The translations under genes and the position numbers were made by a program. From Deinococcus marmoris DSM 12784 (lineage in GTDB: Bacteria > Deinococcota > Deinococci > Deinococcales > Deinococcaceae), in NCBI RefSeq assembly GCF_000701405.1, contig NZ_JNIV01000018.1:1-53915 (forward strand): 53,915 nt of DNA. The letters are read 5' to 3'. The notes beneath the pieces were generated by a model. That model was not told the DNA's origin. It worked only from the letters and a program-made list of their open reading frames with translations, and searched no databases. Shown here piece after piece: positions 35,447 to 45,911 of this stretch (the stretch's first letter is position 1; each line of letters begins with the position of its first letter).

Positions 35447-36025
35447 ATGACCCAGATCACCCATCCCACCCTTGCCCGCACCCTGGCCCCCGTCCCCAGC
35501 CTGACCCGTGACCTGCTGCTGATCGCGGGCGGCGCGGCCCTGATCGCCTTGCTGGCACAGGCCGAACTGCCCCTCAAGCCCGTCCCTGTGACCCTGCAAA
35601 CGCTGGGCGTGCTGCTCGTGGGCGCGGCGTTGGGCTGGAAGCGGGCCTTCGCGGCGCTGGCGCTGTATCTGGCGGCGGGCGCAGTGGGCTTACCCGTGTT
35701 CGCGGGGGGCGTCGGCAGCGTTGCCAAATTCGCCGGACCCACGGGCGGCTTTCTGCTGGCCTTTCCCTTTGCCGCCGCGCTGGTGGGTTTTCTGGTGGAA
35801 CGCTTCGCGCTGGACCGCCGCCCTCTGGGGACCGTGCTGGCGATGCTGGCGGGCAGCGTCGTGATCTACGCATTGGGCCTGCTGTGGCTGAGTGTCGTGA
35901 CGGGCCTGAGCGGGCAGCCGCTGCTGGGCGCAGGTCTGCTGCCCTTCCTGCCCGGCGACGCGCTGAAGCTGGGGCTGGCGGCGCTGCTGCTGCCGGGAGC
36001 CTGGGCTTTGGTGGGCCGCCGCTAA
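35447..36025 (+). CDS. bioY: Biotin transporter BioY (ECF S-component)
   Basis: A 192-residue membrane protein with six helices. BioY signatures are visible: PVPVTLQTLGVLLVGAALGW near residues 45-65, then AGGVGSVAKFAGPTGGFLLAF and LPGDALKLGLAALLLP at the end. It binds biotin as an S-component, either alone or with an ECF ATPase module that is not in this window. ATG 35447 is chosen from AAAGGAG 6 bases upstream, one of the clearest ribosome-binding sites here. A 14-bp-stem terminator closes the birA-bioY unit. I saw no riboswitch in the 49-base gap. Confidence 0.93.
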   Translation: MTQITHPTLARTLAPVPSLTRDLLLIAGGAALIALLAQAELPLKPVPVTLQTLGVLLVGAALGWKRAFAALALYLAAGAVGLPVFAGGVGSVAKFAGPTGGFLLAFPFAAALVGFLVERFALDRRPLGTVLAMLAGSVVIYALGLLWLSVVTGLSGQPLLGAGLLPFLPGDALKLGLAALLLPGAWALVGRR

Positions 36026-36048
36026 ACGCCGAAGCCTCTTTCTCGGGT

Positions 36049-36093
36049 GTGCGCCATTGGAGAGCTTCCGCTCCGGTGGCGCACGCTCTTTTT
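36049..36093 (+). terminator. Strong terminator after bioY
   Basis: A 14-bp stem (GTGCGCCATTGGAG / CTCCGGTGGCGCAC, two G-T pairs) with an 8-base loop, followed by GCTCTTTTT. Confidence 0.9.
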
Positions 36094-36198
36094 GCCCCGA
36101 TTTTCGCCTTGGCCGGAAGCTGGCCTTAGAGGCATCGATCAGCGGCATTGATGAAGTCTTTCCCGCCTCATCCAGCCGCGCTATGCTGCGCCGCAGTC

Positions 36199-37209
36199 AT
36201 GATTGAACGAAAGCCTCTGGTGTCGCTGGGCGACCTGAACTGGGATGTGCTGGCCAAGCCCGATACCATGCTGCTTTCCGGCGGCGATACCACTGGGCGG
36301 CTGGAACTGTCGGGCGGCGGCAGCGCGGCCAATCTGGCGGTGTGGGCGCAGCGCTGCGGCTATCCCTCCACCTTCGTGGGCAAGATTGGCCGGGACCGCT
36401 TCGGCGAACTGGCCACCGCCGAGCTTCAGGCCGAGGGCGTGGAGACCGAGCTGATCCTTAGTGGCGAGCATCCCACCGGGGTGGTGCTGGCCCTGATCGA
36501 CCGCCGGGGCCAGCGGGCCATGCTGACCGGGCAGGGTGCCGACTGGGAGCTGTTGCCAGGGGAATTGCCGGAAGGCGTGCTGCGGGCGGCGGGTCACCTG
36601 CACCTGACCGCCTGGAGCCTGTTCCGCGATCCGCCGCGCGCCTCTGCCCTGGCGGCGGCCCTGCTGTCCAAATCCTCCAGAACGGGGGAGGGCAACGCCA
36701 CCCTGAGCCTGGACCCCGGCAGCTTCCAGATGATCCAGCAGATGGGCCGCGAGAATTTTCTGAACATCGTGGACCATGTGCCCTTTGACCTGCTGTTTCC
36801 CAACGACGACGAGGCCCGCGCCATGAGCGGCTGCGCCCACTCCGCCGACGCCCTGAGCTGGCTGCGCGAGCGTTACCCACACGCGCTGGTGGTCCTCAAG
36901 ATGGACGCGGACGGCGCACTGATCGAGGGACCGGACCAGCCCCGCGTGGCGGTGGCCGCCACCCCTGACACCCTGATCGACGCCACCGGGGCCGGGGACG
37001 CTTTCGGCGGCGCATTCCTGGCGGGCTGGTTGACCCACCGGGACGCCGCGAAGGCCGCCCAACTGGCCGTGGAGGTGGGCGGCTGGGTGGTTTCCCGTTT
37101 CGGGGCCAGACCCCCCGCCGACGCCGCACTGCTGGCCCGGCTGGCCCGCTTTCCCCTTGAATCCGCACAGTCGGAATCTGAATCCGCGCTGGCCGGGGCG
37201 GTCCTGTGA
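36199..37209 (+). CDS. PfkB-family carbohydrate/nucleoside kinase
   Basis: A 336-residue ribokinase-type sugar kinase. The N-terminal signature is [17 protein letters not shown] (39-54). The C-terminal PfkB signature is [11 protein letters not shown] (261-271), with D267 as catalytic base and the anion hole around GAGD. Substrate specificity is not readable. ATG at 36199 follows TATGCT by 11 bases; a frame extending about 50 bases upstream has no signal. The stop codon overlaps the GTG start of mltG by 4 bases, so the two are co-translated. Confidence 0.9.
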   Translation: MIERKPLVSLGDLNWDVLAKPDTMLLSGGDTTGRLELSGGGSAANLAVWAQRCGYPSTFVGKIGRDRFGELATAELQAEGVETELILSGEHPTGVVLALIDRRGQRAMLTGQGADWELLPGELPEGVLRAAGHLHLTAWSLFRDPPRASALAAALLSKSSRTGEGNATLSLDPGSFQMIQQMGRENFLNIVDHVPFDLLFPNDDEARAMSGCAHSADALSWLRERYPHALVVLKMDADGALIEGPDQPRVAVAATPDTLIDATGAGDAFGGAFLAGWLTHRDAAKAAQLAVEVGGWVVSRFGARPPADAALLARLARFPLESAQSESESALAGAVL

Positions 37210-38237
37210 CCCGGCTGCGTGGGGGGCGTGCCCCGGTCTGGGCCAGGGTCCTGCTGATTCTGCTGGTGTTGCTGCTGCTGGCGGCGCTGGGCGCGTTCCT
37301 GTACGTGCGTAACCTAACTGCGCCTGCCGGGGGCGCGGCCTACACGCTGGAGGTCAAACCCGGCGACACCCTGGGCGCGGTGGCCCGCGAATTGCAGGAG
37401 CAGAAGATCGTCAAGAGCGCCGACGCCCTGCGCTTCGTGATGCGCCAGAACGGCACGGCGGGCAGTCTCAAGGAAGGGATGTACGACCTGGACGGCTCCC
37501 TGAGCGTGCAGGGCGTGGCCGAGAAGCTGGCGGGTCAGGCGCGCATTCCGGTGATCAACGTGACCGTCCCCGAGGGCAAACGCATCAAGGATCTTCCGGC
37601 CATCTTCCAGAAGGCGGGCTATGACGGCGCGGCCATCCTGACGGCCCTCAAGGACCCCAGCCTGAGCAAGTACGCCGCCGATACGCAGGAGAATCTGGAA
37701 GGCTTCGTCTTCCCGGCCACCTACGAATTCCGGCCCAAGGAAACGCCCCGCAAGATCGTGGAAACGATGGTGGCCCGCATGAACGACGAGTTCACGCCCG
37801 AACGGATTGCAGAAGCCAGGGCGCTGGACCTGAGTGTGCGCGACTGGGTGGTGCTGGCCAGCATGGTGCAGGCCGAGGCCGCCAACGATCTGGAAATGCC
37901 GATTGTGGCCGGGGTGTTCCTGAACCGCATCCGGGACGGCATCGCGCTGGGCAGCGATCCCACCGTGGCTTACGGGCTGGGCAAGGACCTGCCGGAACTG
38001 GACCGCTCGGCGGGGGATTTCACCACGGACACGCCGTACAGCACCTACACCCGCATGGGCCTGCCCGCCGGACCCATCAACAATCCCGGTCAGGCGGCGC
38101 TGCAAAGTGTGCTGAACGCCAACCGCAAGCTGGCCGATGGACGCGACGCGCTGTACTTCCTGCACGCGGATGGCGGCAAGATTTACGTGAACCACACCTA
38201 CGCCGAACACCTGCGGGACAACGCGCAATATCGCTGA
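37206..38237 (+). CDS. mltG: Endolytic murein transglycosylase MltG
   Basis: A 343-residue enzyme that cleaves nascent peptidoglycan strands at the inner membrane. One N-terminal helix (about 13-34) anchors it. A LysM-like segment ([17 protein letters not shown]) and the YceG domain follow. E224 in [10 protein letters not shown] aligns with the catalytic Glu of E. coli MltG; the preceding, non-catalytic Glu of the usual VExE pattern is Gln here. GSDPTVAYG and [20 protein letters not shown] are family hallmarks. The GTG start overlaps the kinase stop. A terminator follows within 30 bases. Confidence 0.93.
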   Translation: MTRLRGGRAPVWARVLLILLVLLLLAALGAFLYVRNLTAPAGGAAYTLEVKPGDTLGAVARELQEQKIVKSADALRFVMRQNGTAGSLKEGMYDLDGSLSVQGVAEKLAGQARIPVINVTVPEGKRIKDLPAIFQKAGYDGAAILTALKDPSLSKYAADTQENLEGFVFPATYEFRPKETPRKIVETMVARMNDEFTPERIAEARALDLSVRDWVVLASMVQAEAANDLEMPIVAGVFLNRIRDGIALGSDPTVAYGLGKDLPELDRSAGDFTTDTPYSTYTRMGLPAGPINNPGQAALQSVLNANRKLADGRDALYFLHADGGKIYVNHTYAEHLRDNAQYR

Positions 38238-38259
38238 GGAGCCTGAAGATCTGAAGGCC

Positions 38260-38293
38260 GGGACAGTCTGTGAAAGGGCTGTCCCTGTTTTTT
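38260..38293 (+). terminator. Terminator after mltG
   Basis: GGGACAG, a 12-base loop, CTGTCCC, then TGTTTTTT. Confidence 0.85.
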
Positions 38294-38347
38294 CAGGAAG
38301 GCGTTTTTTATGCAAGGCGTTTTTTCACGGAAGGCCGCCGCGCCGCC

Positions 38348-38353
38348 TACACT
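38348..38353 (+). promoter_or_regulatory. Leaderless -10 element of the 66-residue protein gene
   Basis: TACACT lies 7 bases before ATG 38361. It gives the only clear start for the small gene. Confidence 0.55.
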
Positions 38354-38360
38354 CTGGGCT

Positions 38361-38561
38361 ATGCCCCCCAGTCAGTTTCTGAAACGGCGCAACGCCCTGT
38401 GGCAGCGATTGCGCGAGCTGTCGGCAGACGAGGATTTCCCGGCTTCCCCCGAGTTTGAGGCAGCGCTCTCTGAACTGTCCGAACTGATCGGCTGGGAGCG
38501 GGCGCGGGTGCTGGCGGGCCTGGGTCTGGCTGAGATGGAGTTGCCGGAGGACCAGCCTTGA
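38361..38561 (+). CDS. Small helical protein, function unknown
   Basis: A 66-residue acidic, helix-rich protein beginning MPPSQFLKRRNALWQRLREL. It has no cysteines, no membrane segment and no recognised domain. A leaderless -10 precedes the ATG by 7 bases, and the gene overlaps the following DUF421 gene by 4 bases (TTGA), which implies translational coupling and perhaps a joint role. Confidence 0.65.
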   Translation: MPPSQFLKRRNALWQRLRELSADEDFPASPEFEAALSELSELIGWERARVLAGLGLAEMELPEDQP

Positions 38562-39289
38562 GCGGCCCCGAAATCGTCCCCTTTGACTGGCAGCGCATCT
38601 GGCTGGGCGACGCGCCGCCGCTGTTCATGCTGGAAATCGTCTTCCGCACGTCCGTGATCTTTGCTTGGCTACTATTCCTGCTGCGGCTGACGGGCAAACG
38701 CGGGCTGGCCCAGCTCAGCGCCCTGGAACTGATGATTGTTATTGCGCTGGGTTCGGCGGCGGGCGATCCGCTGTTTTACCCGGAAGTGCCACTTCTGCAC
38801 GCCATGCTGGCCCTGACATTGGTGGTGGCCTTTCAGCGGGTGCTGGCGCGGCTGGTGGTGCGCTCCGAGACCGTGGAGAGCTTCATGGAAGGCCAGCCGG
38901 TGGAACTGGTGCGGGACGGCGTGTTCAATATCCGGGTGCTGGAGGGAGCCAACCTCAGCCGGGAAGACCTGTTCGAGAAACTGCGCGCCCAGAGCGTCAT
39001 GCAACTGGGCGAGGTCCGCCGCGCCTACTTCGAGCAGGACGGCACCCTGACCGTGTTCAGCCACGGCAAAAATTCGCCCCCTGGCCTGCCCGTGGTGCCG
39101 CCGTGGGATCTGGAGAAGCCTGTGATTCTGAATCCCGATGAGCCGCAGCAGGGGCGCGTGGCCTGTCTGGATTGCGGGCGCGTGGAGCAGGTGGGCGGGT
39201 TGCTGGGTGCCTGTGCGTGCGGCGGAAAGGACGGCTGGACGGTGGCGGTGGTTGATCCGCTGATAGGCCCTGGCCCTGCGGGCGTCTAA
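38558..39289 (+). CDS. DUF421/YetF-family membrane protein with C-terminal cysteine ribbon
   Basis: A 243-residue protein with three N-terminal helices (about 25-45, 55-72 and 78-95), then the YetF-like soluble domain. That domain includes GQPVELVRDGVFN and the characteristic REDLFEKLRAQSVMQLGEV, as in Bacillus YdfS/YetF proteins. The C-terminus adds four cysteines (CLDCGRVEQ ... CACGGKDG) that look like a zinc ribbon, which I would not expect in the core family. It starts at TTG 38558, overlapping the upstream stop. Its physiological role is unknown. Confidence 0.85.
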   Translation: MSGPEIVPFDWQRIWLGDAPPLFMLEIVFRTSVIFAWLLFLLRLTGKRGLAQLSALELMIVIALGSAAGDPLFYPEVPLLHAMLALTLVVAFQRVLARLVVRSETVESFMEGQPVELVRDGVFNIRVLEGANLSREDLFEKLRAQSVMQLGEVRRAYFEQDGTLTVFSHGKNSPPGLPVVPPWDLEKPVILNPDEPQQGRVACLDCGRVEQVGGLLGACACGGKDGWTVAVVDPLIGPGPAGV

Positions 39290-39359
39290 CCGTCTAAAAG
39301 TCAAACCCTCTAACCGCAAAAAATCTTCTGGCGGTTAGACGGTTTGACCGTTAGACAGC
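39284..39359. terminator. Long imperfect palindrome between convergent genes (GGTTTGACC repeat family)
   Basis: The two arms, built from GTCTAACCGTC, GTCAAACC and TCTAACCGC, pair with GCGGTTAGA, GGTTTGAC and GTTAGAC across a short loop. It fills the gap between the DUF421 stop and the lipoprotein stop and could terminate both. The TTAGACGGTTTGACCGT string recurs at 45856. Confidence 0.6.
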
Positions 39360-39361
39360 CT

Positions 39362-40072
39362 TTACTCCTGCGCCACCAGCAAAAGCGCCCGCCCGTCGTG
39401 GTCCCCCGTCGTCTCGGTGGGCGTGTCAAGGGCCGAATCCAGATCAATGAAACCCTGCGGTTGATAGACCGTTCTGGCGGCCAGTTGCTTGCTCAGGTCC
39501 TCGCGGGCCACCTGAAAGGAGTTATACGGATGGCCGGGGCGCGGCAGCCAGCGGAAATCCTCGCGGCTGAACGAGGCGATGAATACTGTTTTGCCGCTCA
39601 TCTCAAACGGCCCGAACACGCGCCCGTGGTTGTTGGAGTCGTACCACGGGCCGTCGCTGAAGGCCAGCCCCTTGCCCTGCGGAAACTGGGGCTTCAACTC
39701 GCCATTCAGATAGCCGTAATAGCCGTCGCTGTGCATATTCTTGGGACCGTATCCCGCCTTATTCATGGCGTCCAGCATCCGGCGGGTGGCGTCCTCGGGT
39801 GATCTGGCAATGGAGTCGATCATCACCACGTTGATCGGCTCGCGCAGGGTGCGGCCTCCCACCTTCTCGCCCAGCCAGGTGGCGTTTTCCAGATTCTTGG
39901 TGATCATCCAGCGGCCCAGATCGCCCACGCCGTCAATCTTTTGCACCACGTCGCCGGGTGCGGCGCGGAAGCTGGCGGGATCGGGCAGCGGGCCAGTCTG
40001 GGCGGGGGCGCAGGCGGCCAGGGTCAGGGTGAGGGCGCAGAGGGAAAAAAGTGGCAGGGAACGCTTGAACAT
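39362..40072 (-). CDS. Predicted lipoprotein, function unknown
   Basis: A 236-residue protein with a lipoprotein signal: MFKRSLPLFSLCALTLTLAAC, lipobox LAAC with Cys21. The mature part is a single soluble domain (GDLGRWMITKNLENATWLGEKVGG, HSDGYYGYLNGE, WYDSNNHGRVFGPF). It vaguely recalls the C-terminal domain of LssY-like phosphatase-associated proteins, but I would not assign it. ATG 40072 is preceded by GGAGGT at 6 bases, a strong ribosome-binding site; longer frames start in non-coding DNA. It is divergent from ccmC. Confidence 0.7.
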   Translation of the reverse strand: MFKRSLPLFSLCALTLTLAACAPAQTGPLPDPASFRAAPGDVVQKIDGVGDLGRWMITKNLENATWLGEKVGGRTLREPINVVMIDSIARSPEDATRRMLDAMNKAGYGPKNMHSDGYYGYLNGELKPQFPQGKGLAFSDGPWYDSNNHGRVFGPFEMSGKTVFIASFSREDFRWLPRPGHPYNSFQVAREDLSKQLAARTVYQPQGFIDLDSALDTPTETTGDHDGRALLLVAQE

Positions 40073-40273
40073 GGGTTGACCTCCAGAGAGAAGAACGGCA
40101 GGGATTCCCCGCAGAATAGGGCATTTTTTACCTTCTGCGCCGTGCAAAAAGGGGGACACTCGCACTTGTACGAATTCGCTTAAAGCGCGATTCTGGAGCA
40201 ACGAAACGGGCTGAAGCAGGCCCCGGCGCAGTTCACCGCCGAAACGCAGTCAACCTCTTAAACTAGGAGCCAG

Positions 40274-41014
40274 ATGACCACCAAAAGCAGGACAAGAAAG
40301 GGAAACCTCATGACGACGCTGCTGGGCGGGGCCACCGTGGTCACGCTGGCGGTGGCGATTGTGCTGGGTCTGGCCGCGCCGCTGGACATCAACCAGGGTT
40401 CGCTGGTGCGGCTGATGTTCGTGCATGTGCCGAGTGCCTGGCTCAGTTACCTCGCATACGGCGGCACCGGGCTGTTTGGCCTGCTGTATCTGATTCAGCG
40501 CCAGCGCCGCTGGGACCGTCTGGCCCTGGCAAGTGCCGAGATCGGCGTCCTGTTCACGGTGGTCACCATTGTCGGCGGGATGCTGTGGGCCAAACCCACC
40601 TGGGGAACATACTGGGTCTGGGACGCCCGCCTGACCACGACGGCGCTGAGTCTGGTGGTGTACGGCGGCTACCTGCTGATCCGCAGCCTGATTGACGATC
40701 CCGAACGCCGCGCCCGCGTGTCGGCGGTGGTGGGCATCGTGGGGACGCTGTACGTGCCCGTCAATTACATGGCGGTGGAGTGGTGGCGCGGCGTTCACCA
40801 GACGCAGACGCTGAAGCTGCTGGGCGGCCTGCGCTTCGACGCGGCCCCGATTTACGGCTGGGTGCTGCTGGTGGCGGTGGTGGCCTTCACCTTCCTGTAC
40901 CTGTACCTGCTGAACGTGCGCGGAATTCTGGCCGCCCGCGAGGAAGCCCGTGAGGAGCGCGAATTGATGGAAGACCTGGGTGCGGCGGGGCAGATGGGGG
41001 CGTCTCATGGATAA
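40274..41014 (+). CDS. ccmC: Haem exporter/handling protein CcmC
   Basis: A 246-residue protein with six membrane helices that loads haem onto CcmE at the outer face. The WWD tryptophan-rich motif (TWGTYWVWDARLT, 109-121) and flanking histidines in HVPSAW (H51) and GVHQTQT (H175) are in place. ATG 40274 is preceded by AGGAG. TAAACT lies 9 bases before the ATG and could be the -10, so the site mixes both start modes. It is the first gene of the ccm operon; its last 8 bases overlap ccmD. Confidence 0.94.
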   Translation: MTTKSRTRKGNLMTTLLGGATVVTLAVAIVLGLAAPLDINQGSLVRLMFVHVPSAWLSYLAYGGTGLFGLLYLIQRQRRWDRLALASAEIGVLFTVVTIVGGMLWAKPTWGTYWVWDARLTTTALSLVVYGGYLLIRSLIDDPERRARVSAVVGIVGTLYVPVNYMAVEWWRGVHQTQTLKLLGGLRFDAAPIYGWVLLVAVVAFTFLYLYLLNVRGILAAREEAREERELMEDLGAAGQMGASHG

Positions 41015-41135
41015 ATACAGCGTGTATGTGATTGTCGTCTATGCCGTGACCTTTGCGCTGCTGCTGGGCTATCTGGTGTGGCTGTGGATGCGGCTGAAAG
41101 CGGTCAAGCATGAGGCGGGCGAGGTTCCGAAGTGA
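41007..41135 (+). CDS. ccmD: Haem exporter protein CcmD
   Basis: A 42-residue peptide, MDKYSVYVIVVYAVTFALLL and onward, with one membrane helix and a short charged tail (MRLKAVKHEAGEVPK). Size, single helix and position between ccmC and ccmE identify it as CcmD, which releases holo-CcmE from CcmC. It overlaps ccmC by 8 bases and ccmE by 4, so translation is coupled on both sides. Confidence 0.88.
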   Translation: MDKYSVYVIVVYAVTFALLLGYLVWLWMRLKAVKHEAGEVPK

Positions 41136-41596
41136 GCAATCCCATCCCCAACCCTCTGCCGCGCGCCCGCCAGCGCCGCCGCAACCCGTTGCCCGTGGCG
41201 CTGGGCATCATTGCGCTTGTCGGACTCACGGCGTTTATCGCCTTTGGGAACCTGAACAAGAGCCTGGAATACTTCGTGACCCCCACCGAGTACCAGCAGC
41301 AGCGTGCAGAACTGGAAGGCCGCCCCATCCGCATCGGCGGGCTGGTCAAGGCCGTCAATTACAACCCGCAGACACTGGACCTCAAGTTCGTCGTCTCGGA
41401 CGGCGGGGCCAGCTTTCCGGTGCGGTACAGCGGGGCCGTCAGCGATCTGTTCAAGGAAGACCAGGGCGTCGTGGTGCGCGGCGAGTTTGAGGGCGAGACC
41501 TTTCAGGCCAACGAACTGATCGTCAAGCACAGCGAGGAATACAACGTGCCCAAAACGCAGACCGAGCTGAAGGACATGCTTCAGCAGACGCAGTAA
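41132..41596 (+). CDS. ccmE: Periplasmic haem chaperone CcmE
   Basis: A 154-residue protein. One N-terminal helix (about 20-38) anchors a beta-barrel of the OB type. The covalent haem-binding His is H133 in VKHSEEYNVP, with the partner Tyr137 (HxxxY). GTG 41132 overlaps the ccmD stop by 4 bases. The segment after the motif is short and polar (PKTQTELKDML). It hands haem to CcmF. Confidence 0.94.
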   Translation: MSNPIPNPLPRARQRRRNPLPVALGIIALVGLTAFIAFGNLNKSLEYFVTPTEYQQQRAELEGRPIRIGGLVKAVNYNPQTLDLKFVVSDGGASFPVRYSGAVSDLFKEDQGVVVRGEFEGETFQANELIVKHSEEYNVPKTQTELKDMLQQTQ

Positions 41597-41645
41597 TGGA
41601 CCACGCTGACCGCGCCCCGCTTTCTGCACCCCAGAAGGAGCTGTC

Positions 41646-43625
<1,980 letters not shown>

Positions 43626-43659
43626 AGAGACGGCAGAAGGACGCCACTGAGAGTTGACT

Positions 43660-44229
43660 ATGACGAATCCAACCCCATCCAAAATCAATCCCGCCCCGAC
43701 ATGGCGGCGTGCCATTCCTCCCCTGATCGCGGCGGCGCTGGTGGGCGTGCTGGGCTACGCGTTGCTCAGCCCGGCAAAGAATGTCACCACGGGCGGTCCA
43801 TTGATCGGCAAGCCCGCGCCCGCCTTCACCCTGACCAGTCTGGACGAGGTTCCCATCAGCCTGGAAAGCCTGAAGGGCCGCCCCGTCGTCCTCAATTTCT
43901 GGGCATCGTGGTGTGGCCCCTGCCGTGAAGAAGCCCCGCTGTTCCGGGAACTGGGCGCGCAGCAGACGGCGGACGGGGCGGCGATTATCGGCATCCTGTT
44001 TCAGGAAACCAAGGAGCAGAACGCTCGCGATTTTATCAAGGAATATGCGCTGGCCTACCCCAACCTGCGGGACCCCGGCATCAATACGGGCGTGGATTAC
44101 GGCGTGTCCGGCATTCCCGAAACGGTCTTTATTGACAAGGCAGGGATCGTGCAACACATGGACCGGGGCGGCCTGACCCGCGAGCGCCTGAACGTGGGAC
44201 TGGAGAAGATTGGAGTGAAGGGGATATGA
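43660..44229 (+). CDS. ccmG: Thiol-disulfide oxidoreductase CcmG/DsbE (TlpA-like)
   Basis: A 189-residue membrane-anchored thioredoxin. One N-terminal helix (about 18-36) precedes the thioredoxin fold, with the active site WCGPC (C85, C88) and cis-Pro in GIPETVFID. It keeps apocytochrome CXXCH cysteines reduced before haem attachment. ATG 43660 is used; a TTG six bases upstream is in frame. The stop overlaps ccmH by 4 bases (ATGA). Confidence 0.92.
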   Translation: MTNPTPSKINPAPTWRRAIPPLIAAALVGVLGYALLSPAKNVTTGGPLIGKPAPAFTLTSLDEVPISLESLKGRPVVLNFWASWCGPCREEAPLFRELGAQQTADGAAIIGILFQETKEQNARDFIKEYALAYPNLRDPGINTGVDYGVSGIPETVFIDKAGIVQHMDRGGLTRERLNVGLEKIGVKGI

Positions 44230-44789
44230 CGTTATTCGGGGATTCTGGGGTGCGGGGGACGGGGGAGAGGTCTGACCGACTGACCGTCAAACGGTCTAAC
44301 CGCAAGAAGCGCAGCCTTCTCCCCGCTGCCCTCTGCCTCCTGCTTTCCTTCGCCCACGCCGCCGCCCCCACCACGCCACCCGCCGCCCTGCCTCTGGCAG
44401 AGGAACAGCGCGCCGTCGCCATTCAGAAGAACCTGCGCTGTCCGCTGTGCGACACCGGGGAATCCATCGCGGAATCGCGCAGCGACATCAGCATCAAGAT
44501 GCGCGAGTCGGTGCGCGAACAGGTGGTGGACGGGCGCAGCGACTCGGAGATCTACACCTTCTTCTCGCAGCGCTACGGCAATTTTGTGTTGCTGGACCCG
44601 CCCAAGACCGGGCGCAACCTGCTGCTGTGGGGTGCGCCGCTGCTGGCACTGGGCGGCGGTGGCGTGGCGCTGTGGGCCTTCCTGCGCCGCCGTGGGGCTG
44701 CGGCCCCGGCTGACGCGGTGCAGGACGCTGAACCCTACGACTCCTATCTGGATCAGGTGCGCCGCGACACGGGCGGGGGCGGGCCGTGA
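44226..44789 (+). CDS. ccmH: Cytochrome c maturation protein CcmH (thioredox/apocytochrome-binding subunit)
   Basis: A 187-residue protein. A signal or anchor helix ([15 protein letters not shown]) follows an unusual N-terminal tail. The redox motif is RCPLC (C72, C75), followed by helical [30 protein letters not shown] second helix (about 133-153) leads to a basic cytoplasmic end. Residues 10-28 are encoded by a dispersed intergenic repeat (see 44251-44308), so the N-terminal tail looks like an insertion. ATG 44226 overlaps ccmG; the GTG of the next gene overlaps its stop. Confidence 0.9.
   Translation: MTLFGDSGVRGTGERSDRLTVKRSNRKKRSLLPAALCLLLSFAHAAAPTTPPAALPLAEEQRAVAIQKNLRCPLCDTGESIAESRSDISIKMRESVREQVVDGRSDSEIYTFFSQRYGNFVLLDPPKTGRNLLLWGAPLLALGGGGVALWAFLRRRGAAAPADAVQDAEPYDSYLDQVRRDTGGGGP
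44251..44308. repeat. GGTTTGACC-family repeat inside ccmH
   Basis: The string from GGGGACGGGGGAGAGG to CGGTCTAACCGCAAG resembles the reverse complement of 45845-45908, between the CcmI-like gene and the Rieske gene. It also relates to the palindrome at 39284. Here it is translated in frame within the N-terminal extension of CcmH. Confidence 0.55.
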
Positions 44790-45829
44790 TCCTCAGCCTG
44801 TTGCTGCTGGCTCTGATCGGTGGGGCGGCGCTGTGGCTGGTGCTGGAACCCCTGCGCCGCGCCGCCCCCGAAGACCCGGACGCCCCCGAACGCACCAGAC
44901 TGGCCGCCGAGCGGGACGGCCTCTACACTGAACTGAACACGCTGGAGGATGAGGCCCGCCGCCCCGGTCTGGAACGCCGCGCCGCGCTGACCCTGCGGGC
45001 CTTGGACGGTCTGCCTCCGGCCTCCAGGGCCAGGAATCCGGGCCGCTCACGCACGCTGGCCCTGGCTGGTGTGGGCGTGGCCGCGCTGCTGACGGTGGCG
45101 GGCGCGCTGACCTTTATTCCGCGCTGGCAACTGGCTTCTCTGGACGCGGGTGAGGCCAAGAAGGTGCAGGCGGTTCTCAAACTCCCTGCCCTGAAGGAAA
45201 CGGCCCAGCAAACGGAGAAGGGTGCCGATTACCTGGCCTGGGGCCGCGCCGCCTTCGATTCGGCCAATTACGATCAGGCGGTCAGCGCCTACGGTAACGC
45301 GCTGAAAACCGATCCGCGCCAGCCCGAAGCCCTGCGCCGCCTGGGCATTCTGCTGCTGACGCGCGGCGAACAGACCGGACAGCAGATCAGCGCCGAGGAC
45401 GCCCAGCGCGCCGCCCTGTTGATCCGCACCGCCGCCCAGCTCGCCCCCGAAGAACCTGAATCCCAGTTGCTGCTGGGCTTCGCCCTGTCCCGTTTCGGGC
45501 AGGATCAGGACGCCCTGACGGCCCTGGAGCGCTACCGCACCCTGGACCCTGCCGGACGAGAGGCCGACGAGGTGATCACGGCTGTTCGTGCCCGTCTCAA
45601 TCAAAGTGACCCGGCCCTGAGCCTGTACGCGGGCAGTTGCGCCTCGTGCCACGGCGCGGCAGGCGCGGGCGGCATCGGCCCCAGCCTGCGCGAATCTGGC
45701 CTGAGCCGCGCGGCCCTGCGGAGCGTCACCGTGAACGGCAAGGGGGCCATGCCCGCCTACCCCAAACTGACGGACGCCGAACTGAAGTTGCTGCTGGACC
45801 TGATGGAAAAATGGCAGAGGGAGGGGTGA
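44786..45829 (+). CDS. CcmI-like TPR protein fused to a c-type cytochrome domain
   Basis: A 347-residue protein. An N-terminal helix (about 2-22), a coiled coil ([20 protein letters not shown]) and a second helix (about 90-112) match the CcmI N-half. Residues 145-270 hold TPR repeats ([22 protein letters not shown] and two more helical pairs). The C-terminal 70 residues form a monohaem cytochrome c: C285-A-S-C288-H289, then GIGPSL and the candidate Met ligand M322 in GAMPAYPKL. Canonical CcmI delivers apocytochromes to the haem lyase, so here the chaperone carries its own cytochrome. GTG 44786 overlaps ccmH by 4 bases. It is followed after 82 bases by the Rieske gene. Confidence 0.88.
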   Translation: MILSLLLLALIGGAALWLVLEPLRRAAPEDPDAPERTRLAAERDGLYTELNTLEDEARRPGLERRAALTLRALDGLPPASRARNPGRSRTLALAGVGVAALLTVAGALTFIPRWQLASLDAGEAKKVQAVLKLPALKETAQQTEKGADYLAWGRAAFDSANYDQAVSAYGNALKTDPRQPEALRRLGILLLTRGEQTGQQISAEDAQRAALLIRTAAQLAPEEPESQLLLGFALSRFGQDQDALTALERYRTLDPAGREADEVITAVRARLNQSDPALSLYAGSCASCHGAAGAGGIGPSLRESGLSRAALRSVTVNGKGAMPAYPKLTDAELKLLLDLMEKWQREG

Positions 45830-45844
45830 TGCGGCAGCAGAGGC

Positions 45845-45908
45845 CCTCTTTGCCGTTAGACGGTTTGACCGTCAGACGGTTGGACTTCTCTCCCGTTCCC
45901 CGCCCCCC
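45845..45908. repeat. GGTTTGACC-family repeat before the Rieske gene
   Basis: TTAGACGGTTTGACCGTCAGACGG and flanks, in opposite orientation to the copy in ccmH (44251-44308) and sharing TTAGACGGTTTGACCGT with the palindrome at 39284-39359. It occupies nearly the whole gap before the Rieske gene. Confidence 0.55.
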
Positions 45909-45911
45909 AGC

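Noticed and set aside
37206..38237. Possible loss of the MltG active site (VQAE in place of VExE)
   Set aside because: Counting back on the E. coli sequence, the catalytic Glu is the second one, which is kept (E224).
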